A DNA stretch of 42,675 nucleotides from Clostridia bacterium (GTDB taxonomy: Bacteria > Bacillota > Clostridia > DSM-8532 > SZUA-474), in NCBI GenBank assembly GCA_003251775.1, contig QKEK01000191.1, positions 1 through 42,675 of the forward strand, read 5' to 3'. Positions 28,881 to 39,849 of the stretch are shown piece by piece (position 1 is the first letter of the stretch; each line of letters begins with the position of its first letter). The notes below the pieces were generated by a model. That model was not told where the DNA came from. It made no database searches and saw nothing but the letters and a program-made list of their open reading frames with translations. The translations under genes and the position numbers were made by a program.

Positions 28881-29108
28881 TGTAAATCCACTCCAATTCA
28901 ACTGGCTTAAATATTATATCGACATATTAACAGCCATTATTTATTATATTTTCATACAAATAATTTCTGCCTATATGATTATATAGTATATATATTATTA
29001 GACTCACATATTAGTTACTTTAAATAGCATTCTTTAAATATATAAGCAAAACTAAAGAATAAACATATTTCATTCTACCATTTTATAAGTTACTAAGTCA
29101 ACACATCA

Positions 29109-29140
29109 AAAAAAATGACCCCAAAAAAGGAGTCATTCTT
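29109..29140 (-). terminator. Terminator after tRNA-Pro
   Basis: Minus strand AATGACTCC TTTTTT GGGGTCATTTTTTTT. Confidence 0.8.
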
Positions 29141-29145
29141 ATAAT

Positions 29146-29221
29146 TGGTCGGGGCGAAAGGACTCGAACCTTCGGCCCCATGGTCCCAAACCATGTGCGC
29201 TACCACCTGCGCTACGCCCCG
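29146..29221 (-). tRNA. tRNA-Pro (anticodon TGG), CCA encoded
   Basis: CGGGGCG...CGCCCCGACCA; anticodon loop TTTGGGA; GGTTCGAGTCC. Confidence 0.95.
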
Positions 29222-29460
29222 AAATCACACGTAGCTTCATACGTGCAGGATTCATTCTACTACATTGTAGGATTATATTCAATAGCCATTATTCGTGATT
29301 ATTTTAATTTAAACATTAATTTCTTAATTTTTCTTTAAATATCTTACATTTACTTCTGTTTTCAAACTACTTGTTTCAATATGTTTTTATCTTCAAATCA
29401 ATATATAACACTTGAGATTAGTATTTGTTTACTAAGTATGTATCATGATTTTGCCCTGTA

Positions 29461-29544
29461 TTTTGCGTTGTTTTGAATAAATAAGCTCAAAATCTGCACT
29501 CACTTATTGAGTAAAATTTTGCATAAATATGTAACAACGCAAAA
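29461..29544. repeat. 84-bp element with TTTTGCGTTGTT / AACAACGCAAAA ends
   Basis: 12-bp perfect terminal inverted repeat; right part repeated at 34878-34906. Confidence 0.7.
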
Positions 29545-29594
29545 AGCTTATATAAGTCTCCTTTTTTGCTTACATGTATTTTAATAGAGACTTT

Positions 29595-30752
<1,158 letters not shown>

Positions 30753-30844
30753 CTACAAGCCCTTATCTTCTGTCTTACATACTTGGGATCATAGCACCTA
30801 AATTATTAGGCTAATACCAATAAATAATACCTTACTGCATAAAA

Positions 30845-32896
30845 TCAGTCAAGCCTATCAATTAAATTAATTGGACTGAGAGAATGGGTTATTACCTCCT
30901 CTATTTCTGGCTTACCCAGATAAAAGCCCTGAACACAATCACAGGCTTTACTCCTTAAATAGTCAAGCTGCGATTCATATTCAACACCTTCTGCAATAAC
31001 ACATAGCCTCAATTGATGAACAAGTGATATTATAGCTCCGACTATATTTTTATTTTCCTCACTAGTTAAAATATCATGTATGAATGACTTATCTATTTTC
31101 AACGTATCTATGGGTAGTCTTTTTAAATATGATAAAGAAGAGTACCCTATTCCAAAATCATCCAACGCTATCCTTATACCCAATGCCTTCAATTCCTTTA
31201 GCTTTGCTATAGATCCTTCCAAATCATCAATTAATACAGATTCAGTTATCTCAATTTCTAGGCACTCGGGCATTAATTCTGCCTCATTTAAAGCATTTCT
31301 TACAATTTCTAAAAAATTTGCGTCCTTTATTTGTATCGCAGAAATATTAACAGATATGTACCCCTTAAAATCTAATCGTTGCTGAAGCCTCTTGTACGTT
31401 TTACAAGCATTCTTTAGTATCCAGTCCCCTAAAGGTATTATTAAGCCGGTTTCCTCTGCAAGGGGAATAAACTGTACTGGACTTATATTCTTTTCATCCT
31501 TTGTCTTCCATCTTACTAATGCCTCAAATCCACGTATTTTACTCTCTTTAAGACAAATCTGTGGTTGAAAAACCAAATAAAATTCATTGTTCTCTATAGC
31601 ATTTCTAAGTTGATTTTCAAGCTCAAGCTTAAATACTACCTCATCCCTCATTTCCTTCTTGAAAAACTGAACATTGTCCTTCCCTGTATCTTTTGCCTTA
31701 TACATAGAGGTATCAGCACATTTCAGCAATTCAATAGCTTCTGTTCCATCCTCAGGATATATGGCAATACCTATACTGGCTGTTATCTTAACCTTTACAT
31801 TTTCTAATTGATATTCCTTTGAAAAGTGATTTCTTATACTATTTATATAAACAAATAAGTCTTGATTACTAATCTGTCTCTGAACAATTAATGCAAACTC
31901 ATCTCCACCCATCCTACCTATCATATCAGCTTCATTAACAATTTCCTTAAGCCTTTCCGAAACTGCTTGAATAAGCAAATCTCCTACATGGTGTCCAAGA
32001 GAATCGTTTATTTTTTTAAAATTATCCAAATCTATAAATACTACTGCGAAAGGATTTGAGGTTATTTCAGATATTGTTATCATTAGCTCTATTCTTTCAA
32101 TAATCATCTTCCTATTGGGTAATTCTGTAAGACCGTCGTAAAAGGCAAGATAATTTAGCTTTTCTTCATGCTGCATAATTTTTTCATTATATGCCCTTAA
32201 CTGTTCATTCTGCTCGCGTATCTCTTCCTCAGTTGCTGATATTTCCTCATAAAGCTTTGTGATTTCTTCTTTTTTACTAATTTCATTATTATATAAGCTA
32301 ATTATCTTTTTAATCCTAGATACATTTATTTGACTAACAATACGAGATACAGCAAATAAATAGAGTAGGAGAATAAACTGTGTGACATAAAATAGCCTAC
32401 TAAGCTTAAAATCTATTTCTAAGTTCTTGCTCCATATATAAATGCCTACTATAACTGTAACTATACCAGTCATACTTAAGGTAATTCTATGGATTAAAAT
32501 AACCCCAATTATTAATTGTAGGGTTGCTACTAACCATATAGCAGGACCTATCTTTTCATAATATCTTACGGCTACAAAAATAAAAGATATCGTGTTTAAA
32601 AAAGCAATTACATGGGACTTAGCCAATACACTTATTGGAGCAAGTATATTTATACTAAAAAGAATTATTAGCACAACAAAAATTATGCTATCAAATAATA
32701 TATCCATGGGGTGATCGCGAAAGTATAAGAGTCTTAAAACAATATTAGTAATTGCTCCAAGCAATAACAAGAAATTTGCATATATTGTTATTAAAACATT
32801 CTCATACTGAGTTATCTTCTTGATATCATTAGATTCATTCATTTCTCTGATAATTTTTGGTATCGATAGTGACCTAATAAAAATATTTTTCATCAC
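30845..32896 (-). CDS. Membrane GGDEF-EAL protein
   Basis: GRMGGDEFALIV; RGFEALVRW; DDFGIGYSSLSYL. Confidence 0.92.
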   Translation of the reverse strand: MMKNIFIRSLSIPKIIREMNESNDIKKITQYENVLITIYANFLLLLGAITNIVLRLLYFRDHPMDILFDSIIFVVLIILFSINILAPISVLAKSHVIAFLNTISFIFVAVRYYEKIGPAIWLVATLQLIIGVILIHRITLSMTGIVTVIVGIYIWSKNLEIDFKLSRLFYVTQFILLLYLFAVSRIVSQINVSRIKKIISLYNNEISKKEEITKLYEEISATEEEIREQNEQLRAYNEKIMQHEEKLNYLAFYDGLTELPNRKMIIERIELMITISEITSNPFAVVFIDLDNFKKINDSLGHHVGDLLIQAVSERLKEIVNEADMIGRMGGDEFALIVQRQISNQDLFVYINSIRNHFSKEYQLENVKVKITASIGIAIYPEDGTEAIELLKCADTSMYKAKDTGKDNVQFFKKEMRDEVVFKLELENQLRNAIENNEFYLVFQPQICLKESKIRGFEALVRWKTKDEKNISPVQFIPLAEETGLIIPLGDWILKNACKTYKRLQQRLDFKGYISVNISAIQIKDANFLEIVRNALNEAELMPECLEIEITESVLIDDLEGSIAKLKELKALGIRIALDDFGIGYSSLSYLKRLPIDTLKIDKSFIHDILTSEENKNIVGAIISLVHQLRLCVIAEGVEYESQLDYLRSKACDCVQGFYLGKPEIEEVITHSLSPINLIDRLD

Positions 32897-32964
32897 TTTT
32901 CTCCAACTAGCAAATGTAAATTATTTATATCTACCAACATATGAAGAAAAGTAATCAAAATTAT

Positions 32965-34767
32965 TTACTCGTCTATGATGTTAAGTTCTATACCTGCTTG
33001 CTCAGCCATTTGCTTTGCTATATTAACAATGTCCAAGCTATCCCCATTGTTCTCATGACCTGTTCTGCTATTATGCGTATTTCCATTTTGAGGAGTTACA
33101 CTAGTCCCGCCTTTACTAGTAGCCCTTGTACTACTATCAAAAATTTGTTTTTCTACTTCCTCGCTATCTATACATTTAACAGATAAGTCTCTACCCAAGA
33201 CTTTAACTGCGGCACCCTTAATAACCTCAAGGTTATCAGCCTTTGAAACCACCATTTTATTAAATGTCCTGCCCTCGTTTTCAAAGACTATACCCAAAAC
33301 AGTATCATTAAGCCAAATAGCTGACGTAGCTTGAATTGCTGTGTAAACCATCATTCTCCCAGAGCTCTTAATCTCATTTATAACCCTACTCCAGCCTTCC
33401 TCTCTTTGTATTTTTACGCTTTGTGTTTTCTTTGTCTTACCTTCATTTCCACTAATATTTTCAGCATTCTTATGAATTTGTTGCTTTGTCTGGTCTTTAC
33501 CTTGATTTGAGTTGTCATTACTAAGTCTGCTAATATTATCAGTATTTGTTTTTAGTTTGTCTGAATTATCATGTGTTTGTGCTCCTGCTGGAAAGGAATT
33601 TCTATCTATTAACACTCCTTCTGATATTTTTTTCTCAAGTAAATTCAATTTTGATATAACATCCTCATCAGGTATATCAAAGCACCTTTCGCACAGCTTT
33701 ATTAATACAACCTCCAAAGTAATTCTCGGATAAGTAGACCACTTAATCTCAGCCTGAGCAGCAGATATTTCTCTGATAGCATATATTATTTCTTCCTGAA
33801 TAAGCCTTTTACTTTGAGCCTTCATTTTAGCAATGTCATCTTTTGATACAGTAAGCACAGCCTCTGGATTCTGTGCCATTTTTACTATTAAAAGATTTCT
33901 GAAATACGCTGTCAGCTCTGCTGCAAACTGTGAAACATCCTTCCCCTCTGCAATTAGCTTTTCAACTCCTGTAAGTACTCCATCTATATTCTTTTCTATA
34001 ATTGCATCAACAGTCTCCTTAATGAATTCTGCAGTAACTAGTCCTATCGTATCCAGCACATTCTGATAACTTAGCTCAGTAATACCAGCGGCTATAGCTT
34101 GGTCAAATATACTTATAGCATCTCTAAGTGCACCCTCTGCAAGCTTAGCGATTAAAAGTAGTGCCTCTTCTTCTGACTTGACATCAGCTGCCTCAGATAT
34201 TTGCCTTAATCTATTAACAATACTCTCCAGTGAAATTCTTCTGAAATCAAATCTTTGACATCTAGATAGTATAGTTGCTGGTAGCTTATGAGGCTCTGTT
34301 GTCGCTAGAATAAAAACAACATGTGAAGGAGGCTCTTCTAAGGTTTTTAGAAGTGCATTGAAGGCTCCAATAGAAAGCATGTGCACCTCATCTATTATAT
34401 ATACCTTAAACCTTGCCCTTGCAGGCATATAAACCACTTCATCTCGAATATCACGAATATTATCTACGCTATTATTTGAAGCTGCATCTATCTCAATAAC
34501 GTCTAAAATAGTACCCTCAAGAATACCTTTGCATATTTCGCATACATTGCAGGGATCACCATTATCAGGGTTAAGACAGTTTATGGCTCTTGAAAAGATT
34601 TTAGCCATGGTAGTTTTGCCAGTACCCCTAGTACCACAGAAAAGGTAAGCATGTGCTACTCTGTCCTTTTTTATTGTATTTTTTAAGGTTTCCACTACAT
34701 GCTTTTGTTCGACTACATCCTCAAACCGTAATGGTCTCCACTTTCTATATAAGGCTATATATGACAT
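32965..34767 (-). CDS. dnaX: DNA polymerase III subunits gamma/tau
   Basis: YRKWRPLRFEDVVEQKHVVETL; FCGTRGTGKTTMAKIFSRAINC; YIIDEVHMLS. Confidence 0.97.
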   Translation of the reverse strand: MSYIALYRKWRPLRFEDVVEQKHVVETLKNTIKKDRVAHAYLFCGTRGTGKTTMAKIFSRAINCLNPDNGDPCNVCEICKGILEGTILDVIEIDAASNNSVDNIRDIRDEVVYMPARARFKVYIIDEVHMLSIGAFNALLKTLEEPPSHVVFILATTEPHKLPATILSRCQRFDFRRISLESIVNRLRQISEAADVKSEEEALLLIAKLAEGALRDAISIFDQAIAAGITELSYQNVLDTIGLVTAEFIKETVDAIIEKNIDGVLTGVEKLIAEGKDVSQFAAELTAYFRNLLIVKMAQNPEAVLTVSKDDIAKMKAQSKRLIQEEIIYAIREISAAQAEIKWSTYPRITLEVVLIKLCERCFDIPDEDVISKLNLLEKKISEGVLIDRNSFPAGAQTHDNSDKLKTNTDNISRLSNDNSNQGKDQTKQQIHKNAENISGNEGKTKKTQSVKIQREEGWSRVINEIKSSGRMMVYTAIQATSAIWLNDTVLGIVFENEGRTFNKMVVSKADNLEVIKGAAVKVLGRDLSVKCIDSEEVEKQIFDSSTRATSKGGTSVTPQNGNTHNSRTGHENNGDSLDIVNIAKQMAEQAGIELNIIDE

Positions 34768-34877
34768 TTAATGCTCCCACCCATAACATTCAATATTGGC
34801 TACACTACATATTATTTCAAATTGTAATTGTATTATAACATAGCGTATGATAGTGTCAAGCTAGTTTAAAGCAAGCT

Positions 34878-34906
34878 ATTTGCGTTGTTACATATTTATG
34901 CAAAAT
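34878..34906 (-). repeat. Half copy of the AACAACGCAAA element downstream of pcrA
   Basis: Reverse complement ATTTTGCATAAATATGTAACAACGCAAAT matches 29516-29543 for 28 bp. Confidence 0.75.
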
Positions 34907-34916
34907 CTAAACCTCC

Positions 34917-37325
34917 TCAAAGCTTTTTCATGGCAGCTCCCACAAAGCCCTCAGCAAGACGCTTTATCCCTCCTGTCTCAAAAACGATTTCGAGTAGATA
35001 ATCGTTTGCATCAGGCTTTCTTGCTACAATTACGCCCTTACCAAATTTCTTGTGAATAATTTTATCTCCAACATTAAATTGAGCAGAGCTAGCAATAGCT
35101 TGTCCTGTGGTATTTGATTCAAGTTTGTCTTCCCTATTAAGCAATCTATTAAACTGTATTACATTGTTTGTGCTATCGTTTAATGCATTGTTACGAAAAG
35201 CGTCTGCATATTTTTTAACCTTACCTCTCTCACCTACCTCTATATTTGTCATCTTGTTGAAGCTTGTGTTAGTGCTACCAGAACTACTAATAGCAGAACT
35301 GCTAAACGGCAGACTTTCTTCATTATCCCTTGTTTGAGAATTTCTTGTAGCTGTATATCTGTTTCCATAACCAGATATCAGCTCCTCAGGAATCTCACGT
35401 ATAAACCTCGATGGTCTCTGATAATTAGTCTTACCAAAAATCATCCTTGCCTGTGCACTTGTAATAAAAAGCTTTTCCTTTGCTCTTGTAATCCCAACAT
35501 AGCAAAGGCGTCTTGACTCTTCAAGCTCCTGTTCACTTTCCATTGATCGGAAGCCTGGGAATACTCCCTCCTCCATACCCGTCATAAAAACAATAGGAAA
35601 CTCAAGCCCTTTTGCACTATGCAATGTCATTAGCATAACATTGTTTCCCTCACTATCCACCTCATCAATATCAGCAACTAGAGAAATATGTGCAAGAAAG
35701 CCCTCTAATGTCTTTTCTTCAATATAAGCATCATCTTCCTCATTAAGGCTTTGTACTGGTGCTTCTCTGTTAATGAATTCTATGACTACAGAAAGGAATT
35801 CCTCAATATTCTCGATTCTGGTTCTTGCCTCAACAGAATCCTCTTGTTCAAGCTCCTTTTTCAAGCCACTTTGATCAATGACCATCTCAACAAACTCGGG
35901 TAGTGCTTTGACATCCTTAAAGGCTGCAAGCTTACCAATTAGCGTAGTAAACCTTTCTAGCTTACCAGAAGCCGTTTTTAGCTCAGGAAGCTCCTCAGCC
36001 CTTCGTAAAACGGCGTACATGCTTACATCCTGTTCATACGCCAAAATCTCCAATTTTTCTACAGTTGTTTTTCCAATTCCCCTTCTTGGTACATTAATTA
36101 TACGCTTTAAGCTAATATTATCATGTGGATTTTGTAAAACTCTTAGATAAGCTATAATATCCTTAATCTCTTTACGGTCGTAGAATTTGTGCCCTCCTAC
36201 AATTTTATACGGTATACCCTTCTTCATAAAGCTATCTTCTATAACACGGGATTGTGCATTCATTCTGTAAAGGACTGCAAAATCCTTAAAGTTTTTATCC
36301 CCTTTACTCATACTATCAATAATACCCGAAATAAATCTTGCTTCATCGTGCTCATTCTCTGCCTCGTACCAAACCAGCTGTTCGCCCTTATCATTATTTG
36401 TCCATAAAGCCTTTTCTTTTCTCTCTATATTGTTCTGAATTACGCTATTTGCCGCATTTAATATGTTCTTTGTTGATCTGTAATTCTGCTCTAGCTTTAT
36501 AAGAACTGCTTGGGGGAATTCCTTTTCAAAATCAAGAATATTTCGTATATTTGCCCCTCTCCACTCGTATATGGATTGATCTGAATCTCCCACCACGCAA
36601 AGATTTTTGTGACCACCTGCAAGCAAGGTTATAAGGAAATACTGTGCTGTATTAGTGTCTTGGTATTCATCTACCATAATGTATTTAAATTTGTTCTGGT
36701 AATATTCCAGTACATCTGTATTCTCTGACAGTAGCTTTATTGTAAGCATAATAATATCATCAAAATCTAATGCATTATTCTGCTTAAGCCTTTTTTGATA
36801 AAGCTCATATATTTTTGCTATCTGACTCAATCTAAAATCAAATTCATTGATTTTTAAAAAGCTTTCTGCATCGGTTAATTCATCCTTAGCTCTCCCTATC
36901 GTGTGCAATACTTGCTTTGGAGGATGGTTCTTTTCATTTAGATTTAGCTGCTTTATACAATCCTTTATTAATGTCTGTTGATCAGAGGGATCAAATATTA
37001 CGAAATTAGTATCATAATCTAGCCTATCAATATATCTCCTTAATATTCTTACGCAACATGAATGGAATGTGCTAATCCACATTCCATTTGCAGAATCTCC
37101 AATTATGTTTTCTACCCTTTCTCTCATTTCACGGGCAGCCTTATTAGTAAAGGTTATTGCAAGTAAATTTGAAGGATAAACCCCTTTATTTTCAATTATG
37201 TAAGCAATTCGGCGTGTTAGCACACTCGTCTTGCCTGAGCCAGCTCCTGCTAATACCAGGAGTGGGCCGTCAGTATGCTTAACAGCCAGCTGCTGTTCCT
37301 TATTTAGTCCCTTTAGTAAATCCAT
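34917..37325 (-). CDS. pcrA: ATP-dependent DNA helicase PcrA/UvrD
   Basis: LAGAGSGKTSVLTRRIAYI; VVGDSDQSIYEWRGA; LMTLHSAKGLEFPIVF. Confidence 0.97.
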   Translation of the reverse strand: MDLLKGLNKEQQLAVKHTDGPLLVLAGAGSGKTSVLTRRIAYIIENKGVYPSNLLAITFTNKAAREMRERVENIIGDSANGMWISTFHSCCVRILRRYIDRLDYDTNFVIFDPSDQQTLIKDCIKQLNLNEKNHPPKQVLHTIGRAKDELTDAESFLKINEFDFRLSQIAKIYELYQKRLKQNNALDFDDIIMLTIKLLSENTDVLEYYQNKFKYIMVDEYQDTNTAQYFLITLLAGGHKNLCVVGDSDQSIYEWRGANIRNILDFEKEFPQAVLIKLEQNYRSTKNILNAANSVIQNNIERKEKALWTNNDKGEQLVWYEAENEHDEARFISGIIDSMSKGDKNFKDFAVLYRMNAQSRVIEDSFMKKGIPYKIVGGHKFYDRKEIKDIIAYLRVLQNPHDNISLKRIINVPRRGIGKTTVEKLEILAYEQDVSMYAVLRRAEELPELKTASGKLERFTTLIGKLAAFKDVKALPEFVEMVIDQSGLKKELEQEDSVEARTRIENIEEFLSVVIEFINREAPVQSLNEEDDAYIEEKTLEGFLAHISLVADIDEVDSEGNNVMLMTLHSAKGLEFPIVFMTGMEEGVFPGFRSMESEQELEESRRLCYVGITRAKEKLFITSAQARMIFGKTNYQRPSRFIREIPEELISGYGNRYTATRNSQTRDNEESLPFSSSAISSSGSTNTSFNKMTNIEVGERGKVKKYADAFRNNALNDSTNNVIQFNRLLNREDKLESNTTGQAIASSAQFNVGDKIIHKKFGKGVIVARKPDANDYLLEIVFETGGIKRLAEGFVGAAMKKL

Positions 37326-37395
37326 AATAATTAACTCCCTGCTAGAATTGTTTTATTTATATAATACTATATATCATGTTATGGTTGTTATGTAC

Positions 37396-37490
37396 ATCCC
37401 TTTCTACGGGAACAAATCTAGGTTAAAAGAAAATCATATATTTATACCTTGTCTATTTAAATCATTTTAATAGGTAATTTTCTTTCAACC
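37396..37490. repeat. ~97-bp palindromic repeat, copy 3
   Basis: Same sequence and orientation as 11241-11336 and 11340-11437. Confidence 0.9.
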
Positions 37491-37584
37491 TTTACACTTA
37501 TATTATATACAATATTATTTATAAATTCAAACACTAGTTCTAGCAGAATCAAATTGTGTTGTCAAAAACTACTTAACAAGAAGC

Positions 37585-37672
37585 TTTTTGCGTTGTTTTT
37601 TTAATTAATATGTAAGCGTTTAACGAACTTCAAATTTGATAGAAATTCTAATGAAGTTCGTTAAATCGCCAA
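37585..37672 (-). repeat. Structured hairpin element, copy C
   Basis: Minus strand TTGGCGATTTAACGAACTTCA...TATCAAAT...TGAAGTTCGTTAAACGCTTACATATTAATTAAAAAAACAACGCAAAAA. Confidence 0.8.
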
Positions 37673-37675
37673 GAC

Positions 37676-37696
37676 GACGCTATCTCTGATAGCGTC
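37676..37696 (-). other. Hairpin immediately 5' of copy C
   Basis: GACGCTATC-aga-GATAGCGTC on the minus strand. Confidence 0.7.
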
Positions 37697-37711
37697 GACA
37701 AATGAGGGTTC

Positions 37712-39262
37712 TTATTTTACTATTAATATTTTCTGCCCTTTGTTTAAGGGCACCTCTGGGTTAATCCCATTTAATTCTGAAATATTGCTGATTGTTGTAT
37801 TATATTTTTTTGCTACATCCCAGACTTCTTCCTTTTCATTTGAATAATATAAGGTAACTCCCTTCTTTGCTTTCTCAGGTATAAGATCTGTTTCCTCAGC
37901 TCCAGTGACAACCTCTACGTTTTCCTTTTTTAAGCTCATAACATTCATATCAAGCTTTACAAAAACCTTAACCTCATCATCTGAAGCCATTTCCCAGTTT
38001 GCCTCTGCAATTTTTAGATCCACATTGCATCTCATATTTTCTACAGGTTTTTCTAGCTTCATATTACTTGAAAAGGGTATCTCAGACCTATTCATATTAA
38101 TTTTACCCGGAGAATTTTCACTTATGTATAGCACCTTACAATCTATATACCCTTCCATCTGTAAGTTATCAGCCTCTATGTTAGTCTGACTAAGCACAGG
38201 AGAAAATAGCACATTGCAAATTTCATCTGGTAATGGCTGGGGCTCATTTACCTTGATAATCTCATTAACAGGTTGAGTTGTTTTTTTATTCTCAGTTATA
38301 TTTTCATACTGAACATTATTCTTACTTACATTAATCACCTTATTTATGCTGTACATATCTTTAGTATAGCAAATTTCCTTTTCCCTATAGGTTTTGACAA
38401 TTACATTTATACTCATGCCTATGTCAAATACTGTCAACTCTCCATCATCGTCTTCACTAGGAGTAACCTTCCAGTTGCTAAGTGCCATATTTACCCTGCA
38501 TATGTCCTCTGTTGAAACACCTATTAGTTCTATCTCCTCATTAATCTCTACCTTGGTCCGAATGTATTGCACTGTATCTAGAAGATCCTCACCAAGATAA
38601 AAAATGCCAACCTCTGCAATTGCACTCAAATAGACGGTATCAGTCCCCACCTTGCATTCAGGGGAATAAAGGTTAACGTCACTCCTTATTATTTCCTTTA
38701 TAAACGGCTTATCATCTGATAGAGAAATCCTTTCTTCTATAGACAACGTGTTTTTATAGCTTCCAGACAGAGTAAGCATATTGCATTTTCCTGATTTAGT
38801 CTGAAGCTCGTCATTTGTGTCTTCTATGCCAGCAATACTGTAATCATTCTCAGCATAAACATTAACTAGAATTCCTGTGATACATTTAAGGCTGATTTTT
38901 CGTCCATTTAGAAGCTCATAATCTAAACGCTCCATATTTGCCTCAGCCCATACCGAGCTTTGGCTGTTGTTTTCAGGGCTCTGTACCTCCTGAACAAAAT
39001 CGGCTTGCCCTTCCATACTTTGGATTCCTTTTTCATCCTCTGCAAGGTATAAAAGAGAGTATTTAATAGTACCATTAACAGATACCACATCACCTTTTGG
39101 TGTTGCTTCATTTACTAGAACGGTTGCATCTGCAACAATTACCTCTCCAATGTCAGGCTTTGAATCAGGCACAATAATATTATTTTCTAAAACCGTTTCC
39201 ATATGCTGTTGTGCCAACAGCACATTTGTTCTTACATTATTTGTTTCACATTCTATTGACAT
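37712..39262 (-). CDS. SPOCS (DUF3794)-LysM protein
   Basis: Repeated DUF3794-like segments and C-terminal LysM VWDVAKKYNTTISNISELNGI. Confidence 0.85.
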   Translation of the reverse strand: MSIECETNNVRTNVLLAQQHMETVLENNIIVPDSKPDIGEVIVADATVLVNEATPKGDVVSVNGTIKYSLLYLAEDEKGIQSMEGQADFVQEVQSPENNSQSSVWAEANMERLDYELLNGRKISLKCITGILVNVYAENDYSIAGIEDTNDELQTKSGKCNMLTLSGSYKNTLSIEERISLSDDKPFIKEIIRSDVNLYSPECKVGTDTVYLSAIAEVGIFYLGEDLLDTVQYIRTKVEINEEIELIGVSTEDICRVNMALSNWKVTPSEDDDGELTVFDIGMSINVIVKTYREKEICYTKDMYSINKVINVSKNNVQYENITENKKTTQPVNEIIKVNEPQPLPDEICNVLFSPVLSQTNIEADNLQMEGYIDCKVLYISENSPGKINMNRSEIPFSSNMKLEKPVENMRCNVDLKIAEANWEMASDDEVKVFVKLDMNVMSLKKENVEVVTGAEETDLIPEKAKKGVTLYYSNEKEEVWDVAKKYNTTISNISELNGINPEVPLNKGQKILIVK

Positions 39263-39475
39263 CTATTATTAGCCTCCCGTCATCTTGACATATTTATATG
39301 CCAGCGAACTTTTCCCACTATCTAATAAATATTATGCCTGTCAATAAAATATTACTTTTTGTTTATAAATTATAATAAATAATTCATATTCGTACGTATT
39401 TTAAAATAATCAAATTGTTTTTTCATCACTTTTTAATTTTAAGCACAGTGGTATCATAATTAATTTTACTGAAAC

Positions 39476-39503
39476 AAATAACGACAGCTTTACTGTCGTT
39501 ATC
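39476..39503 (-). terminator. Terminator after veg
   Basis: ATAACGACAG-taaag-CTGTCGTTAT on the minus strand followed by TTGTTT. Confidence 0.75.
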
Positions 39504-39515
39504 TCTCCTCCACTT

Positions 39516-39782
39516 TTATATAGCTGTCTCTTTTGTTTCATCTCTGCAAAGCTTAATTTCAACCACATTTGTTAGGATATCCGTATAGCTGTATGATACT
39601 CTTCGAGTTGTGTCAAAATCATTTTCAAACTTTACTGTAAATATACTGGGATAGCTTTTTTCAAGAATCCCTTCCTTTACAAAAGATTTTTTACGTCCCC
39701 GATTTGCTTTAAGTTGAATTTTTCTACCAATGAAGCCTTCAATATCTCTTCTTATCTTAAACAAATCACTTTTTTCTTCCAT
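39516..39782 (-). CDS. veg: Veg family protein
   Basis: IRRDIEGFIGRKIQLKANRGRKKSFVKEGILEKSYPSIFTVKF. Confidence 0.92.
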   Translation of the reverse strand: MEEKSDLFKIRRDIEGFIGRKIQLKANRGRKKSFVKEGILEKSYPSIFTVKFENDFDTTRRVSYSYTDILTNVVEIKLCRDETKETAI

Positions 39783-39820
39783 ACAACATCACCTCTTTTT
39801 TTTGCCGGCCCGCGGGAAAT

Positions 39821-39849
39821 ATTATATCACAATTACATAACAATGTCAA
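39821..39849 (-). promoter_or_regulatory. Perfect consensus sigma-A promoter for veg
   Basis: Minus strand TTGACA-N17-TATAAT. Confidence 0.9.

Noticed and set aside
28902-29145. att-site duplication of tRNA-Pro marking an integrated island
   Set aside because: No second copy of the tRNA 3' end found around 26770-29145 and no integrase.
34768-34916. SRP RNA near dnaX
   Set aside because: No conserved SRP Alu/helix 8 sequence in the dnaX upstream gap.
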